Shown: piece after piece, positions 1 through 8,580 of the stretch
How the letters are laid out: every line of letters starts with the position of its first letter
Position numbering within the stretch: position 1 is the first letter of the stretch
Source: Hyphomicrobiales bacterium
GTDB taxonomy: Bacteria > Pseudomonadota > Alphaproteobacteria > Rhizobiales > Rhizobiaceae
Assembly: GCA_900469955.1 (NCBI GenBank)
Contig: UBYX01000008.1
Location: forward strand, 62,001 to 126,000
DNA: 64,000 bases
Direction: 5' to 3'
Notes under the pieces: model-generated
Database searches by the model: none
Seen by the model: only the letters and a program-made list of their open reading frames with translations
What the model was told of the DNA's origin: nothing
Made by a program: the position numbers and the translations under genes

Positions 1-1041
1 GGGACCGGCTGGAGCCGTCCCGCCAACGACGACGCCGCAAAGAGCTTTTACGGCGTTCGCCAGGATGCCGACAGCCTAGCCAAAGCAATCGCTCTTTATG
101 TGCAGAAAAACAACCGGCTCGAGGCCCCGAAATATCTATTGGGCGAGAGTTATGGTGGCCTGCGCGCTGCCAAAGTTGCTGTTTCGCTGAAAAACACGCA
201 AGGGATCCTCACCTCTGGCATCATCATGCTGTCGCCATTGATCGAGGGGCGCTTCCTTGCCAATTCCGATGATCCCTTGAGCGCGGCACTGCAGCTGCCC
301 TCGCTTGCAGCAGCCGAACTTGAGCGAAAAAATGAATTTACTCCTGACAAGCTCGTCGAAGCCGAGCGGTTCGCGATGCACGACTATCTTTCCTCGCTCG
401 CAGGCCCCTTTCCCACCGGGCCGACTGCCGATGCGCTTTATAGCCGGGTTGGCGCACTTACAGGCATTTCGAAGGAGGCGATTGCCCGTACACGCGGCTT
501 TGTTGGCGAAATCTATGCCAAGCAGACGGCGGGCGACGGTCGCGTCGTCAGCCCCTATGACGCATCCTACGCAGTACCCGATGCCTATCCGGAAGACGCC
601 TACAGCCGCAATGACGACCCGATACTCGATGGTTATACACGTGCCTACGGCTCTGCATTCGCCGCCTATGCGCGCAATGAACTGGGTTTTGCAAGCGACA
701 TGACCTACAATCTCCTGAATGAGGAGGTGAACCGCCGCTGGGAATGGAACGGCGGGCATGGGGGAGACAGCCGCGCGCTCATCAGCGCCTCTACCGATAT
801 TCGCGACCTGCTCTCGACCATTCCCACTTTCCGGGTGATGATCGCCCACGGCTACAGCGATGCCCTGACGCCTTATGGCGCCAGCCGCTATGTCATCGAT
901 CACCTGCCGCCGGCACTCGCAGCGGGCAGAGCTGAGCTTCAACTATATCGGGGCGGGCATATGTTCTACACGCGCCCGGATTCCAGACAGAGTTTCGCGA
1001 CGAATGTAAGGACTTTCTACGAAGCTAAGCCCTCTAATTGA
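1..1041 (+). CDS. S10 family serine carboxypeptidase, 5'-truncated by window edge
   Basis: The reading frame is open from base 1, so the start codon and the signal region lie upstream; 346 residues are visible. It begins with Gly-Thr-Gly-Trp-Ser, the block that precedes the nucleophile region in S10 carboxypeptidases. The nucleophile motif Gly-Glu-Ser-Tyr-Gly-Gly follows, with the serine at visible residue 50. Near the C-terminus are a candidate catalytic Asp (His-Gly-Tyr-Ser-Asp) and a candidate His (Gly-Gly-His-Met-Phe), in the order expected for an alpha/beta-hydrolase triad. The family releases C-terminal amino acids from peptides; bacterial members are often exported, but that cannot be seen here. 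The gene is followed by a VOC gene 52 bases on. Substrate is unknown; the family call is secure. Confidence 0.85.
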   Translation, partial: GTGWSRPANDDAAKSFYGVRQDADSLAKAIALYVQKNNRLEAPKYLLGESYGGLRAAKVAVSLKNTQGILTSGIIMLSPLIEGRFLANSDDPLSAALQLPSLAAAELERKNEFTPDKLVEAERFAMHDYLSSLAGPFPTGPTADALYSRVGALTGISKEAIARTRGFVGEIYAKQTAGDGRVVSPYDASYAVPDAYPEDAYSRNDDPILDGYTRAYGSAFAAYARNELGFASDMTYNLLNEEVNRRWEWNGGHGGDSRALISASTDIRDLLSTIPTFRVMIAHGYSDALTPYGASRYVIDHLPPALAAGRAELQLYRGGHMFYTRPDSRQSFATNVRTFYEAKPSN

Positions 1042-1093
1042 AACCCGTGCCAAGCGGCCCGAGAACGTATCATGTGGGCTAGAGGAGGCCAGG

Positions 1094-1471
1094 ATGTCAG
1101 AGGCATTGGTGAATGTCAGATACATGGTCGATGATGTCGAAACTTCGGTACGGTGGTACACGGAAAATTTCGGGTTTGCGCTGCTTTCCAGTCATCCACC
1201 GGCTTTCGCCGACGTGAAGCTCGGGTCGTTGCGATTGTTGCTCAGTGGCCGGACAAGCTCTGCGAGGCGGCCCATGTCTGACGGGGAAGTGCCTCATCCG
1301 GGCGGATGGAACCGTATCCATCTCGTCGTGGACGATCTGGCGAAGGAGGTGGCGCGGCTGAAGACGGCCGGCGTCAGCTTCCGCAACGACATTGTAACGG
1401 GGCCGGGAGGCTCGCAGATCCTGGTTATCGATCCTTCCGGAAATCTGATCGAACTTTTCCAGCCCGCCTGA
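1094..1471 (+). CDS. VOC (glyoxalase/dioxygenase fold) family protein
   Basis: This 125-residue protein has one vicinal-oxygen-chelate domain. It opens with a beta strand (VNVRYMVDDVETSVRWY), then NFGF, and a second half around WNRIHLVVDDLAKEVARL ending in PSGNLIELFQPA, the usual C-terminal metal-ligand Glu block. Such proteins bind a divalent metal and act as glyoxalases, dioxygenases, isomerases or fosfomycin/bleomycin resistance proteins; nothing here decides among them. The ATG has a strong ribosome site (AGAGGAGG) nearby. It probably stands alone or follows the peptidase gene, and it converges on pcaF. Confidence 0.8.
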   Translation: MSEALVNVRYMVDDVETSVRWYTENFGFALLSSHPPAFADVKLGSLRLLLSGRTSSARRPMSDGEVPHPGGWNRIHLVVDDLAKEVARLKTAGVSFRNDIVTGPGGSQILVIDPSGNLIELFQPA

Positions 1472-1579
1472 CGTCAATGTCGGGAGGCCTCAGTTGCTCA
1501 TGACTGGGCCACCTGGTCCGGCGCGCTCCTTGAGCGCGTTCGCCGCACAAGGCAAAGCCGCCACTGGCTCAGGCATGAG

Positions 1580-1607
1580 CCTTTCCCTGCGGAGCGGGAG
1601 GGAAAGG
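1580..1607. terminator. Inverted repeat between convergent VOC gene and pcaF (possible bidirectional terminator)
   Basis: The 144-base space between two convergent genes holds stacked hairpins. The best has arms CCTTTCCC (1580-1587) and GGGAAAGG (1600-1607). Directly before it is GGCTCA-ggca-TGAGCC, and further upstream CGCGCTC-ctt-GAGCGCG. None is followed by a clear T-run, so intrinsic termination is an inference from position and structure. Confidence 0.4.
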
Positions 1608-1615
1608 CGAAAAAT

Positions 1616-2821
1616 TCAGGCACGCTCCAGCGCTACAGCAATCCCCTGTCCGACGCCGATGCACATGGTCGCGAGCGCGTATTTACCCTTGCGAATGGCG
1701 AGCTCGAGCGCGGCCGTACCGGAAATGCGGGCTCCCGACATGCCGAGGGGATGACCAAGCGCAATCGCACCACCATTGGGGTTGATATACTCTGCATCCT
1801 CCGCAAGCCCGAGCTCGCGCAGAACCGCAATCCCCTGGCTGGCGAACGCCTCGTTCAACTCGATGACGTCGAAATCTTTCGGCGTCAGCTTCAACAGAGT
1901 GCAAAGCTTCTGCGTCGCCGGCGCCGGGCCGATACCCATCACGCGGGGCGGCACGCCGGCGGTGGCGCCGCCCATGATACGGGCGATCGGGGTGAGACCG
2001 TATTTCCTGGCGGCGGCTTCAGAAGCGATGATCAGCGCCGCCGCGCCGTCGTTGACGCCGGACGCATTGCCCGCCGTTACCGTGCCGCCCTCGATCTTGT
2101 TGACCGGTTTCAGCTTGGCGAGCGCCTCAATCGACGTCGCTCGCGGATGTTCGTCCCTGCCGACTACAATCGGGTCGCCCTTCCGTTGCGGCACGGTGAC
2201 CGGGGTGATTTCCTTGTCGAGCCTGCCGTTTTCCTGAGCAGCCGCCGCCTTCGCCTGCGAGCGCACTGCAAATGCGTCCTGATCCTCGCGGGAAACCTTG
2301 TAGTCGATCGCCACATTGTCGCCGGTCTCCGGCATGGAATCGACGCCGTACTGCTTCTTCATCAGCGGGTTGACGAACCGCCAGCCAATCGTGGTGTCGT
2401 AGATCTCGGCATTGCGGGAAAAGGCAGACTCCGCCTTCGGCATCACGAAGGGCGCCCGGCTCATGCTTTCGACGCCACCGGCAATCATTAATTCAGCCTC
2501 ACCCGCCTTGATAGCGCGGGCGGCAGTGATCACGGCATCCATGCCCGAGCCACAAAGCCTGTTCATCGTCGTCCCGGTTAACGAAACCGGCAGTCCGGCC
2601 AGCAGGACCGCCATTCGCGCGACATTGCGGTTGTCCTCCCCCGCTTGGTTGGCGCAGCCATAGATCACGTCGCCGACCGCCTCCCAGTCGACCGAACGGT
2701 TGCGCTCGATCAGGCTTTTCAGCGGAATGGCGGCAAGATCGTCCGCACGGACCGAAGACAGCGAGCCGCCGAAGCGGCCGATTGGAGTGCGGATATAGTC
2801 GCAGATAAAAGCTTCGGTCAT
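1616..2821 (-). CDS. pcaF: 3-oxoadipyl-CoA thiolase (beta-ketoadipyl-CoA thiolase)
   Basis: A 401-residue thiolase that cleaves 3-oxoadipyl-CoA with CoA to succinyl-CoA and acetyl-CoA, the last step of the beta-ketoadipate pathway. The acyl-enzyme cysteine is in MNRLCGSGMDAV (about residue 90). The catalytic His is in GGAIALGHPLGMSGAR and the second Cys in the C-terminal CIGVGQG. Length is normal. Two ATGs stand in tandem; I chose the second (2821) because GGGAGAG abuts the first and the N-terminus then reads MTEAFICDYIRTPIGRFGG, as in pcaF proteins. It lies 9 bases after pcaJ and is the last gene of pcaIJF. The pca context favours this over a general acetyl-CoA acetyltransferase. Confidence 0.92.
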   Translation of the reverse strand: MTEAFICDYIRTPIGRFGGSLSSVRADDLAAIPLKSLIERNRSVDWEAVGDVIYGCANQAGEDNRNVARMAVLLAGLPVSLTGTTMNRLCGSGMDAVITAARAIKAGEAELMIAGGVESMSRAPFVMPKAESAFSRNAEIYDTTIGWRFVNPLMKKQYGVDSMPETGDNVAIDYKVSREDQDAFAVRSQAKAAAAQENGRLDKEITPVTVPQRKGDPIVVGRDEHPRATSIEALAKLKPVNKIEGGTVTAGNASGVNDGAAALIIASEAAARKYGLTPIARIMGGATAGVPPRVMGIGPAPATQKLCTLLKLTPKDFDVIELNEAFASQGIAVLRELGLAEDAEYINPNGGAIALGHPLGMSGARISGTAALELAIRKGKYALATMCIGVGQGIAVALERA

Positions 2822-2830
2822 CATCTCTCC

Positions 2831-3535
2831 CTAGAGTTCCGGCACGACCAGATCGGCTACAGGCCCTTCGATATGAAGCTGCGCACCGGTCATCGCCTGC
2901 AGTTCGTCAACCGTCATTGCGGCCAGTTTTTCGCGCAGGACGAAATGGCCGTTCACGACGTCGACGACGGCATGGCTCGTGTATACACGGGTTATGCAGG
3001 CAACCCCGGTTAGAGGGAAGGTGCATTTTTCGACCAGCTTCGGCTCACCGTTTTTTGTGACATGTTCAGTGATCACCGATACCTGCTTTGCGCCATGTAC
3101 AAGGTCCATGGCTCCGCCGACAGCCGGTACGCCCTTGGAACCCACCCGCCAGTTGGCGAGATCACCGTTTTGGGCCACCTGAAGGGCGCCGAGAATGGCA
3201 ACGTCGAGATGACCGCCGCGCACCATGGCGAAACTATCGGCGTGATGGAAGAAAGCTGCGCCCGGTTTCAGCGTTACCGCCTTTTTCCCGGCGTTAATGA
3301 GGTCCCAGTCCTCCTGACCGGCAGCCGGCGCTTCACCAAAATTCAGGATGCCGTTTTCCGTATGGAAGTTTGCCTGCCGCCCCGGCGGCTGGTAGCGCGC
3401 GACCATTTCGGGGAAACCGATCCCGAGATTAACATAGGCACCGTCGGCAATATCCTGTGCGGCACGCCAGGCGATCTGAGCATTGGAAAGCTTGATATCT
3501 TCCCGGGTATTGATGGGGCGGGTATCGATGGTCAT
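2831..3535 (-). CDS. pcaJ: 3-oxoadipate CoA-transferase, subunit B
   Basis: Beta subunit (234 residues) of the enzyme that moves CoA from succinyl-CoA to 3-oxoadipate. The family's catalytic glutamate is visible in FHTENGILNFG, and the VNLGIGFP block lies near the N-terminus. An in-frame extension to 3700 exists but lies inside pcaI. The start at 3535 forms an ATGA overlap with the pcaI stop, the usual arrangement for translationally coupled CoA-transferase subunits. It pairs with PcaI and feeds PcaF. Confidence 0.93.
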   Translation of the reverse strand: MTIDTRPINTREDIKLSNAQIAWRAAQDIADGAYVNLGIGFPEMVARYQPPGRQANFHTENGILNFGEAPAAGQEDWDLINAGKKAVTLKPGAAFFHHADSFAMVRGGHLDVAILGALQVAQNGDLANWRVGSKGVPAVGGAMDLVHGAKQVSVITEHVTKNGEPKLVEKCTFPLTGVACITRVYTSHAVVDVVNGHFVLREKLAAMTVDELQAMTGAQLHIEGPVADLVVPEL

Positions 3536-4239
3536 ACGTAGGCCACTCCGGCTCGAATGAGTTCTTCTTCCTGCTGGGGGTTTTCCACCTCGACGACCCG
3601 ATCGACGAAAATGCCGGGCGTCACGACATGCTCGGGATCGATCCTGCCAGCCTGCACTATCTTCGAGACCTGCACGATGGTTTTGGCCGCCGCCATGCAC
3701 ATCAGCGGATTAAAATTGCGGGCGGCCTTGTTGTAGGTCAGGTTGCCGTAGGTGTCACCGAGATGCGCCTTGACGATCGCGAAATCAGCCCTCAGCCAGC
3801 GCTCCTGCACATAATGCCGGCCGTCAAATTCGGCGATCACCTTCCCTTGCGCAAGCTCGGTCCCATAAGCGGTCGGTGTGTAGAAGGCCGGAATGCCGGC
3901 GCCGCCGGCGCGGATACGCTCCGCTAGGGTCCCCTGCGGCACCAGTTCAAGATCGATCTCGCCCGCGAGATATTTGTCCGTGAAAGCGCGCGGATCGGAC
4001 GATTTGGGAAACGAGCAGATCATCTTCCGGACCATGCCCGCGTCGATCATCGCGGCTATGCCAATGCGCCCGTTGCCGGCGTTGTTGTTGACGACCGTGA
4101 GGTTCTTCGGGCCTTTGTCTATCAACGCGTGAATGAGTTCTATCGGCGCACCGGAGCCGCCGAAACCACCGATCATGACGGTAGCCCCGTCATGGATTTC
4201 GGAAACGGCTTCCGCCAGGCTCCCGACTGTTTTGTCCAT
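3532..4239 (-). CDS. pcaI: 3-oxoadipate CoA-transferase, subunit A
   Basis: Alpha subunit (235 residues) of 3-oxoadipate:succinyl-CoA transferase. The glycine-rich GGFGGSGAP motif of the CoA-binding loop lies near residues 24-32, followed by the ELIHAL helix and VVNNNAG, all typical of CoA-transferase family I alpha chains. It is the first gene of pcaIJF, and its stop overlaps the pcaJ start by four bases. About 70 bases upstream is a perfect 11-bp palindrome (4308-4344), the likely operator. Only the lower pca genes are present; protocatechuate ring-cleavage genes are not in this window. Confidence 0.93.
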   Translation of the reverse strand: MDKTVGSLAEAVSEIHDGATVMIGGFGGSGAPIELIHALIDKGPKNLTVVNNNAGNGRIGIAAMIDAGMVRKMICSFPKSSDPRAFTDKYLAGEIDLELVPQGTLAERIRAGGAGIPAFYTPTAYGTELAQGKVIAEFDGRHYVQERWLRADFAIVKAHLGDTYGNLTYNKAARNFNPLMCMAAAKTIVQVSKIVQAGRIDPEHVVTPGIFVDRVVEVENPQQEEELIRAGVAYV

Positions 4240-4307
4240 CTTGGTCTCGCTCCCGTGGTCTGAGATCGAACCATTAGCTTGTGAGGGTGGCTCGAGGTCA
4301 AGGCCCC

Positions 4308-4344
4308 GTGTGCGTTATTTGATATTTGTTCATATAACGCACAC
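4308..4344. promoter_or_regulatory. Perfect palindrome upstream of pcaI, probable PcaR-type operator
   Basis: Arms GTGTGCGTTAT (4308-4318) and ATAACGCACAC (4334-4344) match perfectly and flank a 15-base A+T-rich centre. The site is 69 bases upstream of the pcaI ATG. IclR-type PcaR/PobR regulators bind such palindromes near pca promoters, and an IclR gene lies just beyond at 4895. Binding by that protein is inferred. Confidence 0.6.
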
Positions 4345-4390
4345 CTATGGACGGGAAGGTGACCCGTTGCGGTTACGCGGAAAAGCGGTT

Positions 4391-4675
4391 TCAGCCCGTG
4401 ATGCGGAATCCACTCGGTCTCTCTGCAAGTTCGGTCGGCTGCGTCTCAACATCGGAGACTAACGCCGCAGAGGGGCCGCGCCAGAAACGTTCGATCATGA
4501 TCGATACCGCACTGCCAGGCCCCACAATCAAAGCGGCGACAGATCCATCCATAGAGTTGCGAACCCAGCCGGTCAGACCGAGCTGCACCGCTTCGTCCCG
4601 CGCCCACACACGGAAGCTCACCCCCTGGACTTTGCCTGTGATCCGCACCAGGACGGCTTCATATTCGTCGGACAT
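4391..4675 (-). CDS. acyP: Acylphosphatase
   Basis: A 94-residue protein matching the whole acylphosphatase domain: [27 protein letters not shown] contains the phosphate-binding loop with its catalytic Arg and, in GWVRN, the catalytic Asn. It hydrolyses carboxyl-phosphate bonds such as in acyl phosphates. The open frame extends upstream to 4879, but the start at 4675 has an excellent ribosome site (GAGGAGG) and gives the usual family length. It sits between the pca operon and the IclR gene, and reads toward pcaI. Its link to aromatic catabolism is probably only positional. Confidence 0.87.
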   Translation of the reverse strand: MSDEYEAVLVRITGKVQGVSFRVWARDEAVQLGLTGWVRNSMDGSVAALIVGPGSAVSIMIERFWRGPSAALVSDVETQPTELAERPSGFRITG

Positions 4676-4894
4676 ACCTGCCTCCTCTACGGCAACGATT
4701 CTGATATGGCGCCGCCGGGACCGCAAGAGCATGCTCAACGAGTATTCGGTCGCCTCCGGCAGCCACCTGAAAAGCCACCGGTCTATAAAAGCCAAGACCG
4801 CACCGATCGCTACGATTTTGACTGCTTTCAAGGCAATCTGTGACAGGGAAAAATAATGCGTTAAATGAAAACGGGGCATGGCAGGGATTCAATC

Positions 4895-5650
4895 ATGCGG
4901 GAAACGGATTTTGTCGGCGGCTTTGCGAAAGGCCTGCGCGTGATCGAGGCTTTCGGCCAAACAAAGCCGCGTCTGTCGATCGCCGACGTGTCGAAACTGA
5001 CGGGGCTCGACCGGGCAACCGCCAGGCGTTGTCTGCTGACGCTCGCCGAACTGGGCTACGCGGACTACGACGGGAAATTCTTTGCGTTGACGCCCAAGAT
5101 CCTGAGGCTTGGTCATGCCTATCTTTCTGCGACCCCCTTGCCCCAAATCATACAGCCTTTTCTGGACAGGCTGGCGGAGGAAGTCCATCAGAGCGCGTCG
5201 GCGAGCGTCCTGGACGGGCCGGAGGTGGTTTATATTGCGCGGGCTTCCCAACAGCGCGTCATGTCGATCAACCTGATGCCAGGCAGCCGCCTCCCGGCTT
5301 ATTGCGCCTCGATGGGGCGAGTATTGCTCGCAGCACGGCCCGATGAGGAAGTCCGGGCGCTGCTCGGCCAGACCACGCTCAAGGCCTTCACGCCCAATAC
5401 CAAGACCGATCCTGATCTGCTGATGGAGGAGATCGCCCGAGTGAGGGCGCAGGGTTTTGCCGTAATTGATCAGGAATTGGAACTCGGCCTCTGCTCCATC
5501 GCCGTGCCCCTCGAGAACGGTCGTGGCCGTGTCGTTGCCGCACTGAACATCGGAGCCCCGGCGGCAAGCGTTGCAGCAACCGAGTTGGCCGGGCGCTTCC
5601 TGGCCCCGCTCAAAAGCATTGCACGCTCCCTGAGCCCTCTTCTGCCCTGA
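4895..5650 (+). CDS. pcaR: IclR family regulator, probable PcaR controlling pcaIJF
   Basis: A 251-residue one-component regulator. The N-terminal winged helix runs over residues 5-60 (SIADVSKLTGLDRATARRCLLTLAELGY). The IclR effector domain follows, with PAYCASMGRVLLA and the C-terminal GLCSIAVPLENGRGRVVAALN. The FVGGFAKGLRVIEAFG opening is typical of the PcaR/PobR branch. In rhizobia PcaR activates pcaIJF in response to beta-ketoadipate; I assign the role from subfamily features and neighbourhood. I chose ATG 4895 (AGGGA a few bases upstream) over an upstream ATG at 4865. Confidence 0.82.
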   Translation: MRETDFVGGFAKGLRVIEAFGQTKPRLSIADVSKLTGLDRATARRCLLTLAELGYADYDGKFFALTPKILRLGHAYLSATPLPQIIQPFLDRLAEEVHQSASASVLDGPEVVYIARASQQRVMSINLMPGSRLPAYCASMGRVLLAARPDEEVRALLGQTTLKAFTPNTKTDPDLLMEEIARVRAQGFAVIDQELELGLCSIAVPLENGRGRVVAALNIGAPAASVAATELAGRFLAPLKSIARSLSPLLP

Positions 5651-5734
5651 TCCATCAAGATCATGAATCGATCCGCCGTGATCGATTCCATGAAGTCGTT
5701 GGACGACCGAATCGCCAGTTGCGATTCTGCCCCC

Positions 5735-6043
5735 ATGACTGACGAACCGCTATTACTCACCCGTTGCGATGCCTCCCGCAACATGTACCGCTTCTATGCG
5801 CTGAACGTCGATGCCGATCTCTTCGACGGCGCTGCTCTGACCCGCAATTGGGGCCGCATCGGCACCAAGGGGCGTTTTTGCATCCAGCTTTTCGGCTCGC
5901 GTCTCGAGGCAGAGCGCCAATTTGCCATTGTCTTACGCCGGAAGCTGAAGCGCGGCTACGAACCAATGACAGCAAAGACAAACTCAAAGCGGATATCGGA
6001 GAACGACGAGCATCGGGGGAACCATCCGAGGCCCGGCTCCTGA
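5735..6043 (+). CDS. WGR domain protein
   Basis: A small protein (102 residues from the chosen start) built around one WGR domain: NMYRFYALNVDADLF, then NWGRIGTKGRF with the name-giving Trp-Gly-Arg, and AERQFAIVLRRKLKRGYEP. WGR domains are found in PARPs and in many small bacterial proteins of unknown role, and are thought to bind nucleic acid. The frame is open back to ATGs at 5663 and 5690. No convincing ribosome site separates the candidates, so I used the one matching usual family length. It follows pcaR by under 100 bases. Confidence 0.72.
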   Translation: MTDEPLLLTRCDASRNMYRFYALNVDADLFDGAALTRNWGRIGTKGRFCIQLFGSRLEAERQFAIVLRRKLKRGYEPMTAKTNSKRISENDEHRGNHPRPGS

Positions 6044-6084
6044 ACCTCGCTGCAAGCCCTCCCCGTACTGTTCAGTGCATACCG

Positions 6085-6112
6085 TTGACATTTTCCGCGC
6101 CGGGTATATAAC
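6085..6112 (+). promoter_or_regulatory. Sigma-70-type promoter for the GntR/TRAP operon
   Basis: A perfect -35 hexamer TTGACA (6085-6090) is separated by 16 bases from TATAAC (6107-6112). Transcription would start near 6119, inside the operator-like repeats that follow. Confidence 0.6.
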
Positions 6113-6118
6113 CGCAAG

Positions 6119-6144
6119 TTGACTGGTAAGGCCAGTTGACCAGT
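6119..6144. promoter_or_regulatory. Probable GntR operator overlapping the promoter start
   Basis: The inverted repeat ACTGG (6122-6126), five bases, CCAGT (6132-6136) overlaps a second CCAG/CTGG unit, giving repeated TTGACTGG and TTGACCAG units. It lies at the predicted start point and 40 bases before the GntR gene, which fits autorepression. The link to the encoded protein is inferred. Confidence 0.45.
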
Positions 6145-6182
6145 GGCGCGCGGAGGAGCTCGGGCGTCGAGGGAGGACCTGA

Positions 6183-6923
6183 ATGTTTTCGGTCATTGCA
6201 CCGCGCCGCCTCTACAGGCAGGCGGCGGATCAGATGCGCACGCTTATCGAGCGGGGCGAATTTGCAGTGGGAGAACGGCTGCCCGCGGAGCGTGAACTCG
6301 CGGAAATGTTGCGCGTTTCACGGCCGACGGTTCGCGAAGCGCTGATCGTGCTGGAGGTGGAGGGTTTCGTAAACATCCGCATGGGTTCGGGCGTGTATAT
6401 CTGCCGCCGGCAGGTGCCGGCCACCTCCGTTCCACCGGAAAATATCGAAGGCCCCTTCGAGCTGCTACGGGCACGTTCAATCGTCGAATGTGCCATTGCA
6501 GAGGAAGCGGCGCGCGCGGCGCGGCCTGACCACATTGCCACTCTCGATCAAAACCTGCGTGCAATGTCCGAGGCATTGGACGACCGACCGGTTGCTCTTG
6601 CCTTGGATCGCGGCTTTCATACCGCCGTGGCGGCCATCATCTCGAACGCAACGCTGGAGCGGTTCGTCGGTGAAATCCACGATATGCGGATGACACCTTA
6701 TTTCGAAAAGCTCGCCGGCTATTTCGAGAACCGCGACACGTGGCGTAGCGCGGTTGAAGAACACCGGGCGGTCCGAAATGCGATCGCAGCCGGCGACCCC
6801 GAAGGTGCCCGCGCCGCCATGCGAAACCATCTTGAACTATCGCAGCAGAGATTGTCGCAGAGTTTTGCGGAGGAGCAGGACAAGATCTCTTCTGCCAAGC
6901 GGGGGCCAGCCGCCGCGAGATAG
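6183..6923 (+). CDS. GntR family (FadR/FCD) regulator of the TRAP/uxuA operon
   Basis: A 246-residue repressor-type regulator. The N-terminal winged helix (residues 5-75) has [31 protein letters not shown], a classic GntR recognition helix. The C-terminal FCD effector domain starts around residue 90, with conserved Asp/His metal or ligand positions in [10 protein letters not shown] and [10 protein letters not shown]. UxuR- and ExuR-like hexuronate regulators belong here. The GGGAGGA ribosome site supports the ATG. The TRAP gene starts 40 bases downstream in the same direction, so the operon is probably autoregulated through 6119-6144. Confidence 0.85.
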   Translation: MFSVIAPRRLYRQAADQMRTLIERGEFAVGERLPAERELAEMLRVSRPTVREALIVLEVEGFVNIRMGSGVYICRRQVPATSVPPENIEGPFELLRARSIVECAIAEEAARAARPDHIATLDQNLRAMSEALDDRPVALALDRGFHTAVAAIISNATLERFVGEIHDMRMTPYFEKLAGYFENRDTWRSAVEEHRAVRNAIAAGDPEGARAAMRNHLELSQQRLSQSFAEEQDKISSAKRGPAAAR

Positions 6924-6963
6924 CATACCAACATCATTTGACTTCAACTGGGAGGATGAAAAG

Positions 6964-7938
6964 ATGAAGTTCAAACTGACAGCAATCTTAGGTGCCACCG
7001 CCGCCATCATGGCGTCGGCTTTGACCGCACAGGCGCAGACGGTGCTGAAATGGGCGCATGTCTACGAGACCTCGGAGCCTTTCCATACGGAATCCGTCTG
7101 GGCAGCTGCAGAGATCAACAAACGAACCAACGGCCGCTATAAGGTCGAAGTCTTTCCGGCCTCGCAGCTGGGCAAGGAAGCCGACATCAACCAGGGCCTC
7201 AAGCTCGGCACGGTCGACATGATCATCTCCGGCTCCAGTTTCGCGGCCCGCGAGTACCCGCCGATCGGCGTCACCTATTTCCCCTATATCTTCCGCGATC
7301 CCAGCCATCTGATCGCCTATACCAAGAGCGACGTCTTCAAGCGTCTGGCAGAGGGATACGAAAAGGCTTCCGGCAACCACATCACCGCCGTCACCTACTA
7401 TGGGACGCGCCACACCACATCGAACAAGCCGATCACCAAATGCGCCGACATGAAGGGGCTGAAGATCCGTGTTCCGGATGTTCCAGCCTATCTTGCCATG
7501 CCGCGCGCCTGTGGCGCCAACACGACGCCGATCGCCTTCGCGGAAGTCTATCTCGCGCTTCAGAACGGTACGGTAGAGGCTCAGGAAAATCCGCTGACCA
7601 CCATAGAGGCCAAGAAGTTCTACGAGGTGCAGAAGAACATCGTTCTGACGGGCCACATCGTCGACCACCTCAATACGGTCGTTTCCAAGAGCAGGTGGGC
7701 GAGCTTGTCTGACGAAGACAAGAAGATCTTTTCCGAAGTCATGGCGGAGGCTGCGGAACGCGGCACCAAGATCATCGACGAGCGCGAAAAGGCCCTGGTT
7801 GCGAAGTTCAAGGGCATGGGCATAGCGGTCACGGAAGTGGACAAGGCCGATTTCGAAAAGACCGTGATGGAAAAGGCCAAGATGGAGGACTTCGGCTACA
7901 AGAAAGCCGATTGGGAGGCCATCCGCGCCATTAAATAA
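6964..7938 (+). CDS. TRAP transporter solute-binding protein, DctP family
   Basis: A 324-residue periplasmic protein with a cleavable signal peptide (MKFKLTAILG through TAQAQ, about residues 1-25). It then shows the DctP fold with QLGKEADINQGLKLGTVDM and GLKIRVPDVPAYLAM, the segment holding the Arg that binds the substrate carboxylate. The start was chosen at the signal peptide after GGGAGG, not at the upstream open frame. With the membrane proteins encoded next it drives sodium-linked uptake of a carboxylate. The neighbouring mannonate dehydratase and MDR dehydrogenase suggest an aldonate or uronate. Confidence 0.88.
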   Translation: MKFKLTAILGATAAIMASALTAQAQTVLKWAHVYETSEPFHTESVWAAAEINKRTNGRYKVEVFPASQLGKEADINQGLKLGTVDMIISGSSFAAREYPPIGVTYFPYIFRDPSHLIAYTKSDVFKRLAEGYEKASGNHITAVTYYGTRHTTSNKPITKCADMKGLKIRVPDVPAYLAMPRACGANTTPIAFAEVYLALQNGTVEAQENPLTTIEAKKFYEVQKNIVLTGHIVDHLNTVVSKSRWASLSDEDKKIFSEVMAEAAERGTKIIDEREKALVAKFKGMGIAVTEVDKADFEKTVMEKAKMEDFGYKKADWEAIRAIK

Positions 7939-7950
7939 TCGTGCAACGCC

Positions 7951-7975
7951 GCCGGCCTCTCACCCAGGGGCCGGC
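7951..7975 (+). other. Intercistronic hairpin after the TRAP binding-protein gene
   Basis: Arms GCCGGCC (7951-7957) and GGCCGGC (7969-7975) form a strong stem between the binding-protein and small permease genes, with no T-run. Such hairpins commonly protect the upstream message and reduce downstream expression; that role is inferred. Confidence 0.55.
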
Positions 7976-8002
7976 CTTCTCCCGCCATTGCCGGATGTCA
8001 CG

Positions 8003-8575
8003 ATGTCACAAGAAATCCATAGCCAGATTACCCCCGAAGAGATTGCCCAAACCTTTGAAGATACCGCGCCGACTGCGCATGCCTCCGACTACGGCTTGGA
8101 AGATTGGCTGACGCTCATAGTCTTCTGGTTGATGACGGGCTGCGTTTTCCTGCAGTTCTTCACCCGCTACGTCCTCAACGATTCCTATGCCTGGACCGAG
8201 GAGATCGCGATCAACTGCCTGATCGGCGTCGTTTTCCTCGGATCGGCGATGTGCGTACGGGTCTCGCGCCATATTCAGGTGGACGTGCTTTATCACTATC
8301 TGCCTGGCCCATTGGCACGGGCGCTATCGATCTTTGTCGATCTCGTCCGTATCGCCTTCTTCGCCTACGCCTGCTGGCTGATGTGGCGCTATGTCGAGAT
8401 TGTCGCCCATGAACGCATGGTGACGATCGACCTGCCCCGAAACATCGTCTTCTACAGCGTCATGGCAGGCTTCGCCCTTATGCTCATCCGCTCCATCCAG
8501 GTTTTCGTCGGCAATCTGCGCCGCGGCTATTCCGTTCTCGAACGGCCTGAAATGTTCCAGAAGCTCGAGGACTGA
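8003..8575 (+). CDS. TRAP transporter small permease subunit, DctQ family
   Basis: A 190-residue membrane protein with four predicted transmembrane helices, after a cytoplasmic N-terminus of about 35 residues. Family features include FFTRYVLNDSYAWTEEIA and RVSRHIQVDVL. It partners the large permease. The frame extends to a TTG at 7988, but ATG 8003 is the first ATG; neither has a clear ribosome site, perhaps because translation depends on the preceding gene. The stop lies 5 bases before the large permease gene. Confidence 0.87.
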   Translation: MSQEIHSQITPEEIAQTFEDTAPTAHASDYGLEDWLTLIVFWLMTGCVFLQFFTRYVLNDSYAWTEEIAINCLIGVVFLGSAMCVRVSRHIQVDVLYHYLPGPLARALSIFVDLVRIAFFAYACWLMWRYVEIVAHERMVTIDLPRNIVFYSVMAGFALMLIRSIQVFVGNLRRGYSVLERPEMFQKLED

Positions 8576-8580
8576 TCGTC

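Noticed and set aside
136..942. 268-residue minus-strand frame opposite the S10 peptidase
   Set aside because: The plus strand carries the nucleophile motif and the triad of S10 peptidases; the minus frame has nothing recognisable.
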